A DNA stretch of 64,000 nt from Chloroflexota bacterium (GTDB lineage: Bacteria; Chloroflexota; Chloroflexia; Chloroflexales; Herpetosiphonaceae), in assembly GCA_020161265.1 (NCBI GenBank), contig JAIUOC010000008.1, positions 310,001 to 374,000 on the forward strand, in the 5' to 3' direction. Position 1 is the stretch's first letter. Every line of letters begins with the position of its first letter. The position numbers were made by a program, and so were the translations under genes. A model generated the notes under the pieces. The model saw only the letters and a list, made by a program, of their open reading frames with translations. It was not told where the DNA came from and searched no databases. This document shows, piece by piece, positions 42,844-52,086 of this stretch.

Positions 42844-43914
42844 TTATAACACATCATTGCGGCCTTCAGTCCGCAATTGATCGACAATTTTCTTGACATC
42901 TTGAGCGCGATCACGTGGGGCAATCAGCAGGGCATCGCCGGTATCGACCACCAAAAAGCCATCAAGGCCAATCGTGGCGATCATGCGGCCAGAATCGCTG
43001 TAAATCAAGGTCGATTTGGTATCAACCTCGACGTGTGGCCCAATCACTACATTAGCCGAATCGTCGTCGCTCATCAAGGTTGTCAGGGTGTGCCAATCGC
43101 CAACGTCGCTCCAGCCAATATCAACTGGCACAACCGCGACGTTTGGTGCACGCTCCATAATGCCATAATCAACCGTGATATTTTCGACGTTCTCCCAGAC
43201 GTGGGCCAAAGTATCGTGGTAGCGCGATTTGCCAAACGAGGCTTGAACTTGATTGAGTTGGTTGCGCAATTCGGGCATGTGGCGACCAATCGCATCAAGG
43301 AAGGTTTTGGTTTGCCAAACGAAAATCCCAGCGTTCCAGAAATAATTGCCTTTGGCGAGATAGCGCTCAGCAGTATCTTGGTCGGGCTTTTCGGCAAAAC
43401 GCTGCACCCGATGAATTTTATGATTATGCGCTTCGGTGATCAATTCGCCACATTGAATGTAGCCATAGCCCGTATTCGCAAACGATGGTTTGACCCCCAG
43501 CGTCACCAAATAGCCTTCGCGGGCGGCAACTTCGGCGGCTTGCAGCGCTTGACGAAAGGCTTCGTTGCGCAAAATCAAGTGATCAGCACTCAACACTGCC
43601 ATCACTGCATCAGGAGCTGAGCGGCGCATATGAATTGCCGCCAAGCCAATTGCCGAAGCCGTGCCACGACCACTTGGCTCTAAAATAACGTTATTGCGCG
43701 GCACGTCGTTCAACTGCTCACGAATTAATTCTTCGTAATCCGAGCCAGTTACCACGAATACCCGACCTTCTTCCATCAAAGGCCGGACTCGATCAACGGT
43801 TTCTTGCAGCATGGTGCGATTGGAAAGCAAGGGTAAAAATTGCTTGGGCTTGGTGCGACGTGAACGCGGCCACAATCGCGAGCCAGTACCCCCAGCAAGC
43901 ACTAAAATATCCAT
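42844..43914 (-). CDS. manC: Mannose-1-phosphate guanylyltransferase
   Basis: A 356-residue nucleotidyltransferase of the ManC/GMP type. It begins MDILVLAGGTGSRLWPRSR, has KPKQFLPLLS, NNVILEPSGRGTASAIGLAA, LSADHLI and FAEKPDQDTAERYL, the recognised guanylyltransferase set. Product is GDP-mannose. Only the pyrophosphorylase domain is present, without an isomerase domain. AGAGGATT precedes the ATG. Together with the RMD-like gene just upstream it suggests GDP-mannose is made for a deoxyhexose. Confidence 0.92.
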   Translation of the reverse strand: MDILVLAGGTGSRLWPRSRRTKPKQFLPLLSNRTMLQETVDRVRPLMEEGRVFVVTGSDYEELIREQLNDVPRNNVILEPSGRGTASAIGLAAIHMRRSAPDAVMAVLSADHLILRNEAFRQALQAAEVAAREGYLVTLGVKPSFANTGYGYIQCGELITEAHNHKIHRVQRFAEKPDQDTAERYLAKGNYFWNAGIFVWQTKTFLDAIGRHMPELRNQLNQVQASFGKSRYHDTLAHVWENVENITVDYGIMERAPNVAVVPVDIGWSDVGDWHTLTTLMSDDDSANVVIGPHVEVDTKSTLIYSDSGRMIATIGLDGFLVVDTGDALLIAPRDRAQDVKKIVDQLRTEGRNDVL

Positions 43915-43929
43915 ATGGTTAATCCTCTG

Positions 43930-44898
43930 TTATTCGTTAATGTGGGAACCAACTCTCTCCAACTCGGTTGCGACGTGGCTGCGCCATTCATTTAGAATAT
44001 CGCGCAGCGTATCATCAAGGCGATACTGCGGCTCCCAACCGATTTGGCTGCGCAAACGGCTGGCATCGCACGCCACAATTGGCACATCAACTGGACGCAA
44101 GCGTTGAGGATCAACTTCGACCGTGATCGTTTGGCCACTGAGTGCAATGAGGCGATCAAGAATTGACTGAATTGAGACACTCTGACCTACGCCAATATTA
44201 TAAATTTCGCCAGGCTGCGCTCGTTCAAGCAGCAGATGATAGGCCCGGACAACATCACGCACATCGCTAAAATCGCGCTGCGGCGTAAGGTTGCCAACCT
44301 GAATCACTGGCGGCTGCAAGCCCGCTTCGATGCGAGCAATTTGGTGAGCAAAGGCTGGCACAACAAAATCAGCCCGTTGGCCAGGCCCAGTATGGTTAAA
44401 TGGCCGAGCACGAATCACCTTCAGGCCATGGCTATACCACCATTGCCCTGCTAGCAAATCTTGGGCTGCCTTGGAAACAGCATACGGATCCGCTGGGCAA
44501 AGCATGGTGTTTTCATCGGCGGGTAAACCTGAACGATGGGCCATGCCATACATCGCATTCGAGCCAACCACCAACACAATTGGATCAAGTTGAGCCGACT
44601 TGATCGCTTCAAACAGGTGTAATTGGCCGAGCACATTGATATTAAATGTCCCAGCGGGATCACGAAACGATTGGGGAATCGCTGATTGGGCCGCTAAATG
44701 CACCACCACATCGGGAGCTGCATTTGCCACCGCCGTTGCTACCGCCGAACGATCAAGCAGATCAGCCAGCACGGTTGGGAGTTGTGGGTGGGCTTCACGC
44801 CCCAAGGCCCATAATTCCCAAGTCGTTGCTTGCTGCAAATAGCGAACAAGATGTTGGCCAACAAAGCCATTAGCGCCAGTAATTAATGCTCGTGTCAT
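43930..44898 (-). CDS. GDP-4-keto-6-deoxy-D-mannose reductase / GDP-sugar epimerase-family enzyme
   Basis: A 322-residue extended short-chain dehydrogenase. MTRALITGANGFVGQHLV (G-x2-G-x2-G) binds NAD(P); SDR catalytic Ser is in VGSNAMYG, with Tyr and Lys in YAVSKAAQD. RPFNHTGPGQRADFVVPAFA, VGNLTPQRDFSDVRDVVRAY and GEIYNIGVG are diagnostic of the RMD/GMD subgroup. A reductase giving GDP-D-rhamnose is likely, given manC next door; a 4,6-dehydratase role is the alternative. The gene is 16 bp from manC. Confidence 0.85.
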   Translation of the reverse strand: MTRALITGANGFVGQHLVRYLQQATTWELWALGREAHPQLPTVLADLLDRSAVATAVANAAPDVVVHLAAQSAIPQSFRDPAGTFNINVLGQLHLFEAIKSAQLDPIVLVVGSNAMYGMAHRSGLPADENTMLCPADPYAVSKAAQDLLAGQWWYSHGLKVIRARPFNHTGPGQRADFVVPAFAHQIARIEAGLQPPVIQVGNLTPQRDFSDVRDVVRAYHLLLERAQPGEIYNIGVGQSVSIQSILDRLIALSGQTITVEVDPQRLRPVDVPIVACDASRLRSQIGWEPQYRLDDTLRDILNEWRSHVATELERVGSHINE

Positions 44899-45019
44899 AG
44901 CCCGCACTATACTGCGAGTTGAGATTGTTGGCAAGAAGCTGTTTAAGCCTATTCGCATCCATGACTTAATCTTCTATACTTAGGCTAGCATTTTGGATAT
45001 TTGTGCTGGAGATTGTTGA

Positions 45020-45670
45020 ATGTTCGAGCAATTTCACCTTCCGGTTGCAGTTAGCGCCGAATTAGCCGATTTAGTCGCTCGTTTTGGCATGCCCCGTTTG
45101 CACCAAGTTGCCTTAGTTTTGCCCGATGGTCAGTATCCAGCTAGCGCCGATGAGCAAGCGCTTGCTGTCCAAGGCCTCTTTGCCCCCTTTGGCAAAGCCG
45201 ACCGTTATGGCGAGGTTTGTATGGTGGTGCAACGGCCTGATGGCAGCTTGATTAGTGCGCGAAAAGCCTATTATCCGCCCGAAGCCTTTCGCTTATTGAC
45301 TGGTGGGATCAATTACGATGAGCCAGTCTATGAGGCGTTGTTGCGCGAAACCGCCGAAGAAACCGGGCTTGATGTGCAGGTTGAGCGCTTTTTGGCGGCG
45401 GTCAGCTATCGCCCAACCAATAGCCCAACCCCAACGTTTTATACCTTTGCCTTTTTGCTGCGTGAATTGGGTGGCACCTTGGGGGCTGTTGATGAATCGG
45501 AGCAAGTTGCGGCCTTTGGCTTTCCTCAGGTGAACGATCTGCCGACGCTCGCCAGCCAACTCGAAAGCCTGAGCGGCAGCGAAGATCACGAAATTGCAGG
45601 CAATTGGCAAGATTGGGGTCGGTTTCGAGCAGTACCACATCGGGTTATTTGGAATTATTTTCAAGCCTAA
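45020..45670 (+). CDS. Nudix hydrolase
   Basis: A 216-residue protein. The Nudix box lies at about residues 94-117: GINYDEP, then YEALLRETAEETGL, matching G-x5-E-x7-R-E-U-x-E-E-x-G-U. It cleaves a nucleoside-diphosphate-linked molecule; substrate not determined. GGAG is 8 bp before the ATG. The gene is divergent from the GDP-sugar operon; four linked genes follow on the same strand. Confidence 0.88.
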   Translation: MFEQFHLPVAVSAELADLVARFGMPRLHQVALVLPDGQYPASADEQALAVQGLFAPFGKADRYGEVCMVVQRPDGSLISARKAYYPPEAFRLLTGGINYDEPVYEALLRETAEETGLDVQVERFLAAVSYRPTNSPTPTFYTFAFLLRELGGTLGAVDESEQVAAFGFPQVNDLPTLASQLESLSGSEDHEIAGNWQDWGRFRAVPHRVIWNYFQA

Positions 45671-45697
45671 ATCATGCAACGAGAGGAGTAAACATTT

Positions 45698-46216
45698 ATG
45701 CAATGCCCACGCTGTGCCATGGCCATTCCAGTTTCTACACCTAGTTGCCCATATTGTGGGCAAAAATTGGTCAAATCAAGCCAACGTTTGAACGAACTTC
45801 AAGTTATTGGGTTAGTTATGGTTTTTGCAGCTAGCTTAATGTTGGTATCACTTTTCTTACCCTTAATCCAGATCGAACAGACTGGTCAAGCCTTTAAACC
45901 CATCGATGGTTTTACTAGCGATCAACTTACCCCTTGGCCAGAGCGTTGGCGCTTTATGAGCTACACATTGGTTGTAATTGGGGGCATAGCTTTGATTAGT
46001 GCTATTGGGAGCACGCTGACATTGCGCCAAATCTGGGCAACAGGCGCTACAACCATTGCGGGAACTACTTTGATGTTTGTCAGGGTTTTCTTTCGGTCTG
46101 AAATCAAAGGTGCGAGCTATGGCGAAGGTTTTTGGTTCATGGTAATTGGAGGAGTTGGCTTATTAATCAGTGGCTTTTTGTTCCGCTACCTTACTCGACC
46201 ACAAATCGCCAACTAA
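45698..46216 (+). CDS. Zinc-ribbon membrane protein, paralogue 1
   Basis: A 172-residue protein. An N-terminal zinc ribbon (MQCPRCAMAIP, then SCPYCGQKL; C-x2-C, about 12 residues, C-x2-C) precedes four hydrophobic helices (LQVIGLVMVFAASLMLV, TLVVIGGIALISAIGS, ATTIAGTTLMFVRVF, WFMVIGGVGLLISGFLF). Ribosome site GAGAGGAG. First of three tandem paralogues. Function unknown; likely a membrane sensor or scaffold with a cytoplasmic zinc finger. Confidence 0.75.
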   Translation: MQCPRCAMAIPVSTPSCPYCGQKLVKSSQRLNELQVIGLVMVFAASLMLVSLFLPLIQIEQTGQAFKPIDGFTSDQLTPWPERWRFMSYTLVVIGGIALISAIGSTLTLRQIWATGATTIAGTTLMFVRVFFRSEIKGASYGEGFWFMVIGGVGLLISGFLFRYLTRPQIAN

Positions 46217-46230
46217 GCAAGGAGGAAGCG

Positions 46231-46746
46231 ATGCAATGTCCCCACTGCGCCATGACGATTCCGATGGTGAGTGATAATTGCCCCTATTGCGGCAAATCGC
46301 TCAGGCAGCACCAAGCACAAAACAGTATCAGCCTCCAGGCGTTTGGCTCTTCAATGTTTTTAGATGCGATCCTGATGCTGGCTGCACTCGGACTAGGCCT
46401 AGCTCAACGAGCCAGTGATGGTCAAAGTTTTCGCATGCTTAGCAGTATCCGCCAACCGAGCACTGAATGGCCAGCTTTGTGGGCAAGCCTCAGTTATGGC
46501 TATGCGATCGTGGGCTTGCTGGCATTATTGTTCAGCATCAGTTGCATGATTACCAAAAATCGGCGTTGGGCCATGGGTACGCTGCTGTGTGGCATGGCTG
46601 GTCTGGCAATCTTGGCAACCTTTGGGGCTGGCAGCTTATTCAACGATTCCGGGTATAGCCCTGGCTTTGGCCTTTGGATTGGCTTGTTTGGTAGTTTTAC
46701 TTTGATCACCACAAGTACACTATTTCAATTCTTGACCAGAAAATGA
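46231..46746 (+). CDS. Zinc-ribbon membrane protein, paralogue 2
   Basis: A 171-residue protein starting MQCPHCAMTIPMVSDN, with AAGGAGG before the ATG. The zinc ribbon (CPHC...CPYCG) and four-helix layout repeat those of the preceding gene. The spacing of 14 bp from it suggests one operon and a local duplication. The upstream in-frame extension from 46132 overlaps the preceding gene and is rejected. Confidence 0.75.
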   Translation: MQCPHCAMTIPMVSDNCPYCGKSLRQHQAQNSISLQAFGSSMFLDAILMLAALGLGLAQRASDGQSFRMLSSIRQPSTEWPALWASLSYGYAIVGLLALLFSISCMITKNRRWAMGTLLCGMAGLAILATFGAGSLFNDSGYSPGFGLWIGLFGSFTLITTSTLFQFLTRK

Positions 46747-46757
46747 AAGGAAACGCG

Positions 46758-47561
46758 ATGCAATGTCCTCAATGTTCCGCCGCTGTGGCCGATAGCAGCC
46801 GTTTTTGTACCTCGTGTGGTGCGACAATCACGCAACCTGCTGCCGTTGATAAAACCATGGCCTTGCCCAACTTACCACCAATGGCTAGTCCAGTTGATAA
46901 AACTCAAGCGATCAATCCGGCGCAAGTGCCAGCCGCTCAGCCAAACTATGGCCCGCCAGCGCCAGTTCAGCCGAATTATGGCCCGCCAGCCCAACCCAAT
47001 GCCTACCCGCAGCAGGGCTATAGCCAACCCCAACAGTATGGCCAAATGCCGCCAGCAAATTATGGCCAAGCGCCGATCGGCTATGCAGTGCCCAACCAAG
47101 CGGGCTATGCGGCGATTCCTGCGGCTAATGGCAGTATTCCCGCAATCTTGATGATTGTGAGTGCCTTGGCTATTTTGGTTGGGGCATTTCTGCCGATGAT
47201 CGACACAAACGCGACTACTGAAAACTTATTTCAAGTGCTGAGTTATGCCAACGAACCCAGTTCGCAAGATATGGATAATTATCAAGCAGTGATTGCCATT
47301 CTCTATGGGATTCCGATTTGTGCAGGTTTGGGGATACTCATAGGCATGTTGGCCTATTTTAAACGGCGCAATCTGTGGGGCGTTTTAAATCTGATTGTTG
47401 CAATTATTGCCTTTTGCTGTAGTGGCATTATTGTTTTAGGGGCCGCAGTCAGCGATGTTGGTAGTGAAATGGGCAGCGGTTTGTTGGTGATGTTTCTTAG
47501 CTCAATTTTCTTATTCGTTACAAGTATTGCCTTTTTGATTCGCAAGAAGCAGCCACGCTAA
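46758..47561 (+). CDS. Zinc-ribbon membrane protein, paralogue 3, with Pro/Gln/Tyr-rich linker
   Basis: A 267-residue protein. MQCPQCSAAVADSSRFCTSC gives the zinc ribbon; residues about 45-120 are a low-complexity repeat of P-N-Y-G-P-P-A and Q-P-Q-Q-Y-G-Q units; four hydrophobic helices follow, e.g. GSIPAILMIVSALAILVGAF and LLVMFLSSIFLFVTSIAFL. AAAGGAAA precedes the ATG. It shares ancestry with the two preceding genes but gained the disordered linker. Confidence 0.72.
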   Translation: MQCPQCSAAVADSSRFCTSCGATITQPAAVDKTMALPNLPPMASPVDKTQAINPAQVPAAQPNYGPPAPVQPNYGPPAQPNAYPQQGYSQPQQYGQMPPANYGQAPIGYAVPNQAGYAAIPAANGSIPAILMIVSALAILVGAFLPMIDTNATTENLFQVLSYANEPSSQDMDNYQAVIAILYGIPICAGLGILIGMLAYFKRRNLWGVLNLIVAIIAFCCSGIIVLGAAVSDVGSEMGSGLLVMFLSSIFLFVTSIAFLIRKKQPR

Positions 47562-47562
47562 T

Positions 47563-48312
47563 ATGTTGTTATCTGTTGCTATTATTGCTCGTGATGAAGA
47601 GCGCCATATCGGGGCCGCGTTGGCCTCAATCGGCGATTTGGCCGCTGAAATTGTGGTCTTGCTCGACCCGCGTACCCGCGACCGCACCGCTGAAATTTGC
47701 CTGCAAGCTGGAGCACGCGTGGTCGAAGTGGTTTTTGAGTCGTTTCCGGCGCAGCGTAATCGTGCTTTGGCCGAATGCCAAGGCGATTGGGTTTTGTTTT
47801 TAGATGCTGATGAGCGGATAACCCGCAACTTACAGCATGAAATTCGCCAGCTTTTGCAAGGCCAACCTGAATATGCTGGCTACTGGATTCCGCGCTTCAA
47901 TCGCTATTGGGGGCGAGCTTTGCGCGGCGGTGGTTGGTATCCTGACCATCAGTTGCGTTTATTGCAGCGCAGCAAAGCCCAGTACGAGACCAGCCGTTTA
48001 GTCCATGAATTAGTCATTTTAGATGGCCTCAAAGGTCGCTTAACCCAACATCTTGAGCATATTAACATAGAATCGTGGGCCGAATTGCGCGAAAAACAGC
48101 AGCGTTATGCGCAAGCCGAGGCTGCCACGCTCTATCGTAATGGCGTGCGCGTCAAGCCCCAAAACTATATTTTGCAGCCATTGCGGGCGATTTGGCGGCG
48201 CTATATCACGTGGGGCGGCTATCGCGATGGCTTGTTGGGCATGCTTTTGGCCTTGGTGATGGGCTGGTATGAGTTTAAAATGTATCTGGCTTTGGCCAAA
48301 CATAGAGCTTAA
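47563..48312 (+). CDS. GT2-family glycosyltransferase
   Basis: A 249-residue GT-A enzyme. SVAIIARDEERHIGAALASI starts the nucleotide-binding region, LLDPRTRDRT is the first acidic motif and DWVLFLDADERIT carries the D-x-D metal site. The C-terminal part has RLVHELVI and a hydrophobic helix GLLGMLLALVMGWYEF. This resembles WaaE/KdtX-type transferases. The ATG begins just 1 nt after the preceding stop, so it is co-transcribed with the zinc-ribbon genes. Confidence 0.87.
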   Translation: MLLSVAIIARDEERHIGAALASIGDLAAEIVVLLDPRTRDRTAEICLQAGARVVEVVFESFPAQRNRALAECQGDWVLFLDADERITRNLQHEIRQLLQGQPEYAGYWIPRFNRYWGRALRGGGWYPDHQLRLLQRSKAQYETSRLVHELVILDGLKGRLTQHLEHINIESWAELREKQQRYAQAEAATLYRNGVRVKPQNYILQPLRAIWRRYITWGGYRDGLLGMLLALVMGWYEFKMYLALAKHRA

Positions 48313-48319
48313 ATCAAAA

Positions 48320-48345
48320 TGGGTTGGGGAAATTGCCCCAGCCCA
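48320..48345. terminator. Hairpin between GT2 and Dps genes
   Basis: TGGGTTGGGG and CCCCAGCCCA pair (one G.U) around a 6-nt loop between the convergent genes. There is no long U-run, so this is a probable but not strong terminator. Confidence 0.6.
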
Positions 48346-48386
48346 TTCTTGACTTGACATCATTGTTAATGTCTTCGCTCGCTTAC

Positions 48387-48881
48387 TTAACCTTTGGTTT
48401 CTTGAGAAAGTTCAAAAAGGAACCAAACTCGATTTTCGGCCTGATCGATCATTGGTTCAAGCTCGCTAGCGGTGGCTACATCATTGGCCTCATCAGCAAC
48501 ATCGTGGGCTTTGCGCAGATTTTTCACCAAGGTTTGATTATCGCCGACCAACTCAGTTAGCATAGTGGCTGGCTCAACAAACTCAGCATTATTATCATCA
48601 ATTGTTTGCAATTCGCTGATATGGCCAATTGAGCGCAACGATGTGCCGCCAATACGGCGAGCGCGTTCGGCCAAAATATCGGTTGTGGCAAAAATTTGGT
48701 TGGCATGCTCATCGAACATCAAATGCAAATCGCGAAAATGGCGACCAGTCAAATGCCAATGAAAATTTTTGTATTTCATGTATAAGGCAAACGAATTGGC
48801 CAAGCTGCGGTTGAGTGCCTCAATGACGGGTCCAGTCGCTTTTGTATCCAAGTCAGTTGGGGTTTTTAAGCGTTTATCCAT
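48387..48881 (-). CDS. dps: Dps-family DNA-binding ferritin-like protein
   Basis: A 164-residue protein with the Dps ferroxidase signature: KNFHWHLTGRHFRDLHLMFDEHANQIF has the His/Asp/Glu iron ligands shared across the subunit interface. The N-terminus is Lys/Thr-rich (MDKRLKTPTDLDTKAT) and could contact DNA. It oxidises Fe(II) with H2O2 and protects DNA. The upstream 262 bp to the next gene hold its promoter. Confidence 0.93.
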   Translation of the reverse strand: MDKRLKTPTDLDTKATGPVIEALNRSLANSFALYMKYKNFHWHLTGRHFRDLHLMFDEHANQIFATTDILAERARRIGGTSLRSIGHISELQTIDDNNAEFVEPATMLTELVGDNQTLVKNLRKAHDVADEANDVATASELEPMIDQAENRVWFLFELSQETKG

Positions 48882-49143
48882 GGCGATTTAGCTCCTTCAA
48901 ACAACGATTTTCTACCAACAACATTGCAGATGCTGTGCCACAAGATCATGATTATGAATCCGATTCATGACACCTTGCGTTGCAAGGGATTGACAAGCCT
49001 TTAATCAATCCCTAGAATAAGCCCATCAATGCTTACACCTTGATTAACGCCTTTTAAGGTTGTTGTGTCTGCAACAACCACGCCGCTGTAAACGTCGATG
49101 CAGAGAGAATCTCAACACGTTTTAATTCAGAAAGGGTCCACGT

Positions 49144-50223
49144 ATGCGCCAGTATCTTGACCGCTATGTGAAGCCGCTTTGGCAAACCTACAGTTCACCA
49201 GGGCAACCACTACGCCCGACAAATACGCGGGCGCTGCACACCATTTATGGCATTTGGTTGTTTGCATTTGTGCTCAAATTGATGGGTTCGGGCTGGGATG
49301 TGGCTTGGCACTTCCGCTTTTTGCGCGATGATCTCGCCCCACCGCATATGATTAACACGGTTGGCACGATTATCGTGATTATGCTGGTGATGTTTCATAC
49401 CTGGACGGGTTATGGGGTTGATCGGCTGACATTGCGCTTGATGCAGGCGGGGATTTCGATCTTTCTGATTGCAATTCCCTTGGATTTGATCAACCACCGT
49501 TTGTTTGGCCTCGACATTACGAGTTGGAGCCCAACTCATGCCTTACTCTATCTTGGTACGGCGGTGATGTTGCTGGGCGTGTTGCGTGGCTGGTTACTGC
49601 TCACCCCTGAAAGCTCAATTAAAACAGTTTTTGGGATTGGCTTCTGGGCCTTTTTGCTCGAAGATTTCCTATTTCCCTTGGGTCAACAAGAATATGGGGT
49701 AACGGCAATCGAAGCGATGCGAATTGGCAAGCCCTATGCTGATGCGGAATTGTTGCTTGAAGCCGGAGCCAACCCTGAGCGCTTTGCCATTCCTGTACCA
49801 ACATGGCTCTACCCACTATGGTTGATCACTTCGTTGGTGTTGGTGTTGGTGGCTGCTCGCCTGATTATGCGTGGGCGCTGGACGGCAACCTTGGTTGCAG
49901 GCAGTTATCTGATCTATCGGGTTGTCTCGTTCTATATTTTACGTGGCATCGAGTTTCCACCATCGTTTGTACCATTATTTATGATTGGTACAGCTCTAGC
50001 CATCGATCTTGGTATAACCTATCGCGTGAATGCCTTGGTTGCCACAGTTGGAACCTTGATTATGTTTTATGCTGGGGCTTTGATCAGTTTCCAAATGACC
50101 CTTATGCCAGAAATTCCGCTCAATACAATTCCAATCGCAGCAATTCTTTTGTTTGCGGTTTGGGCGGGTGCACTCTGGATCGAGCGCAGCCCGTATGTGG
50201 AGCGCTGGCGCACCCTAGTTTAG
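49144..50223 (+). CDS. Polytopic membrane protein of unknown function
   Basis: A 359-residue protein with about eight to nine hydrophobic segments. The sequence GSGWDVAWHFRFLRDDLAPPHMINTVG between the first two helices is striking: Trp, Asp and His residues such as WDVAWH and PPHM suggest a metal or heme site, as in some copper-handling or oxidase-related membrane proteins. I do not recognise the family. It is followed by a strong bidirectional terminator. Confidence 0.65.
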   Translation: MRQYLDRYVKPLWQTYSSPGQPLRPTNTRALHTIYGIWLFAFVLKLMGSGWDVAWHFRFLRDDLAPPHMINTVGTIIVIMLVMFHTWTGYGVDRLTLRLMQAGISIFLIAIPLDLINHRLFGLDITSWSPTHALLYLGTAVMLLGVLRGWLLLTPESSIKTVFGIGFWAFLLEDFLFPLGQQEYGVTAIEAMRIGKPYADAELLLEAGANPERFAIPVPTWLYPLWLITSLVLVLVAARLIMRGRWTATLVAGSYLIYRVVSFYILRGIEFPPSFVPLFMIGTALAIDLGITYRVNALVATVGTLIMFYAGALISFQMTLMPEIPLNTIPIAAILLFAVWAGALWIERSPYVERWRTLV

Positions 50224-50234
50224 TTTTGCTGAAT

Positions 50235-50264
50235 AACACGGAGCAGGATAAACTGCTCCGTGTT
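50235..50264. terminator. Bidirectional terminator
   Basis: AACACGGAGCAG and CTGCTCCGTGTT form a perfect 12-bp stem with a 6-nt loop between convergent genes. Confidence 0.85.
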
Positions 50265-50265
50265 G

Positions 50266-50892
50266 TTATTTAACCGCTTGTTCGAGCCAATCGACCGTGA
50301 ATTGCGCAACTTCATCTTCACGGGTTAGATAATAATGATCAGCCCATTTGAGTAGATGCCAGCTTTTTGGCTCGGTCGCTTGTTCAAAGGCCGTGCGCGT
50401 TTCAATCAAATCGAAAAATTGATCGCGCTCGGCGACGATTGCCAATAATGGTCCATGCTGGCCTTGAGCACTCTCCTGCAAACCAACAGGGTTGGGCGTA
50501 ACTGCCACGGTTGCGCGAATCGTTGGGTCGCTGGCCATCACCCGTAATACCAATTGTGCGCCAAACGACCAGCCAATTAAGCAGATTTGAGCTTGCGGTG
50601 CACGTTGACGCGCTTCGGCCAAGGCTGCCTGCAAATCGAGATCTTCACCTGGGCCGCCACTAAATTCACCTTGGCTTTGGCCAACTCCACGCGAGTTGTA
50701 GCGCAAAATCCCCCAACCACGGTCGCGCAACACCTTGAAGGTCGCGAAAATCGCCCGCTGATCCATATTCGACATTGGCGGAAAATGATGGGCCAACACG
50801 GCAACCAATTGTGGCGATTGGCTGGGCGCTAGCCATTTGCCCTCAAGTAACGTGCTGCCATCGGCAGAAAGAAAATGAATTGTTGTTTGCAT
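50266..50892 (-). CDS. Alpha/beta hydrolase (dienelactone hydrolase-like)
   Basis: A 208-residue protein starting MQTTIHFLSADG (alternative ATG one codon earlier; both follow a stop of the upstream gene by a few bases). AHHFPPMSNMDQRAIFATF and GILRYNSRGVGQSQGEF form the oxyanion side; nucleophile elbow CLIGWSFGAQLVL (G-x-S-x-G), acid near AIVAERDQFFD, His in WADHYYLTRE. Matches short esterase/DLH-type hydrolases of the KANL3/YheT-like group. Co-transcribed with the TolB-like gene. Confidence 0.85.
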   Translation of the reverse strand: MQTTIHFLSADGSTLLEGKWLAPSQSPQLVAVLAHHFPPMSNMDQRAIFATFKVLRDRGWGILRYNSRGVGQSQGEFSGGPGEDLDLQAALAEARQRAPQAQICLIGWSFGAQLVLRVMASDPTIRATVAVTPNPVGLQESAQGQHGPLLAIVAERDQFFDLIETRTAFEQATEPKSWHLLKWADHYYLTREDEVAQFTVDWLEQAVK

Positions 50893-50896
50893 CATC

Positions 50897-51985
50897 CTAC
50901 TCAACGATCCAACGAGCTTGGGTGGCATTTTCGATCAACACCCGAGGCTCTGATTTTTCAGCTAAATTAACCGTCCAGATTGCCGAGGGTACGTTTGCCG
51001 AACCGACGGTTAAGCGCGTCCAGAGCAATTGTTGGCTATCGGGAGTCCATTGCGGATCAACATTATCGTAGCCGCCGCCAGCCGTAATAGCCCGTGGTTC
51101 GCTGCCATCAGCATTAACGACCCAAATTTCGCCGCGAGGTACTTCACGGGTGCGCCGCACAAAGGCGATTTTCGTGCCATCGGGCGACCAAACGGGGGTA
51201 AAATCATCAGTATCAGTTTGGCTAGTCAAGGGCGTTTGTTGCTCAGTTGCCAGATCAAATAGGATTAATTCGTTGCGAAACCCTGCTTGCGACTCCCGCA
51301 ATACACTAATTACTAAACGCTGATCATCGGGCGACCAATCAAAATCGCCGCTAAATGGAATGCGCCGCAACACATCGCTAAAATCAAATAAAACCAATTC
51401 GTTGCGTAACGGATCGGTAAAGCCTAGCAAACGTCCAGCATTCGACCAATGTGCGCCAAAGGTAACCACATCGCCGCCTTTAACCACTGGACTAACTTGG
51501 GTTCCATCGGGCTGCATCAACCAAAGTTTGGGCGAACCAACTCCGCCAGTGCTAATTGTGCGTCGTTCATAGACAATCACGCCATCAGCAGGCGACCAAT
51601 TTGGCGTATAGCCAGTCCAATCAGCCGAACCTGTGCTCGTAATCACCTGATTTTGGGTCAGATCAAACATTTCGATGCGGCTTGGTTGGGCTTCGGCTTG
51701 AGTGGCATAGGCGACTTTGCGCCCATCGGGGCTAAGGCTATAATCGCTAACTTGTGGCACAAGTAATTGCTGCCCTTGACCATTTGCATCCGACCGCCAC
51801 AATTCAGCTTGCTGAGCGGGATTGCGCAAAAATAAAATACCACTAACTTGGGCTTGCGCTTGATTTGGCTTATTGTTAGCAACTTGACCTGCACTAGGTT
51901 GTTGACCAATCGTGACCAACAAAATCACAATCGCCACCAAGCCTACTGATAAACTGGTTACCGTTCGACGACCTATCTGATCCAT
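50897..51985 (-). CDS. TolB-like beta-propeller protein
   Basis: A 362-residue protein with an N-terminal signal anchor (TSLSVGLVAIVILLVTIG) and WD40/TolB-type blades: VSDYSLSPDGRKVAYATQ, YTPNWSPADGVIVYERR, GDFDWSPDDQRLVISVL, FTPVWSPDGTKIAFVRR, VDPQWTPDSQQLLWTR. Extracytoplasmic propeller, probably protein-binding. Followed at once by the alpha/beta hydrolase gene. Confidence 0.85.
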   Translation of the reverse strand: MDQIGRRTVTSLSVGLVAIVILLVTIGQQPSAGQVANNKPNQAQAQVSGILFLRNPAQQAELWRSDANGQGQQLLVPQVSDYSLSPDGRKVAYATQAEAQPSRIEMFDLTQNQVITSTGSADWTGYTPNWSPADGVIVYERRTISTGGVGSPKLWLMQPDGTQVSPVVKGGDVVTFGAHWSNAGRLLGFTDPLRNELVLFDFSDVLRRIPFSGDFDWSPDDQRLVISVLRESQAGFRNELILFDLATEQQTPLTSQTDTDDFTPVWSPDGTKIAFVRRTREVPRGEIWVVNADGSEPRAITAGGGYDNVDPQWTPDSQQLLWTRLTVGSANVPSAIWTVNLAEKSEPRVLIENATQARWIVE

Positions 51986-52086
51986 GACGACTCCTTGGAC
52001 ATACTTGGCTTGATTATCACCCTATAGCCAGCTTTGAGCAAATGCGCTACGATAGGCAGAATGCCCGATTTAATGAAGGAGGTCGT

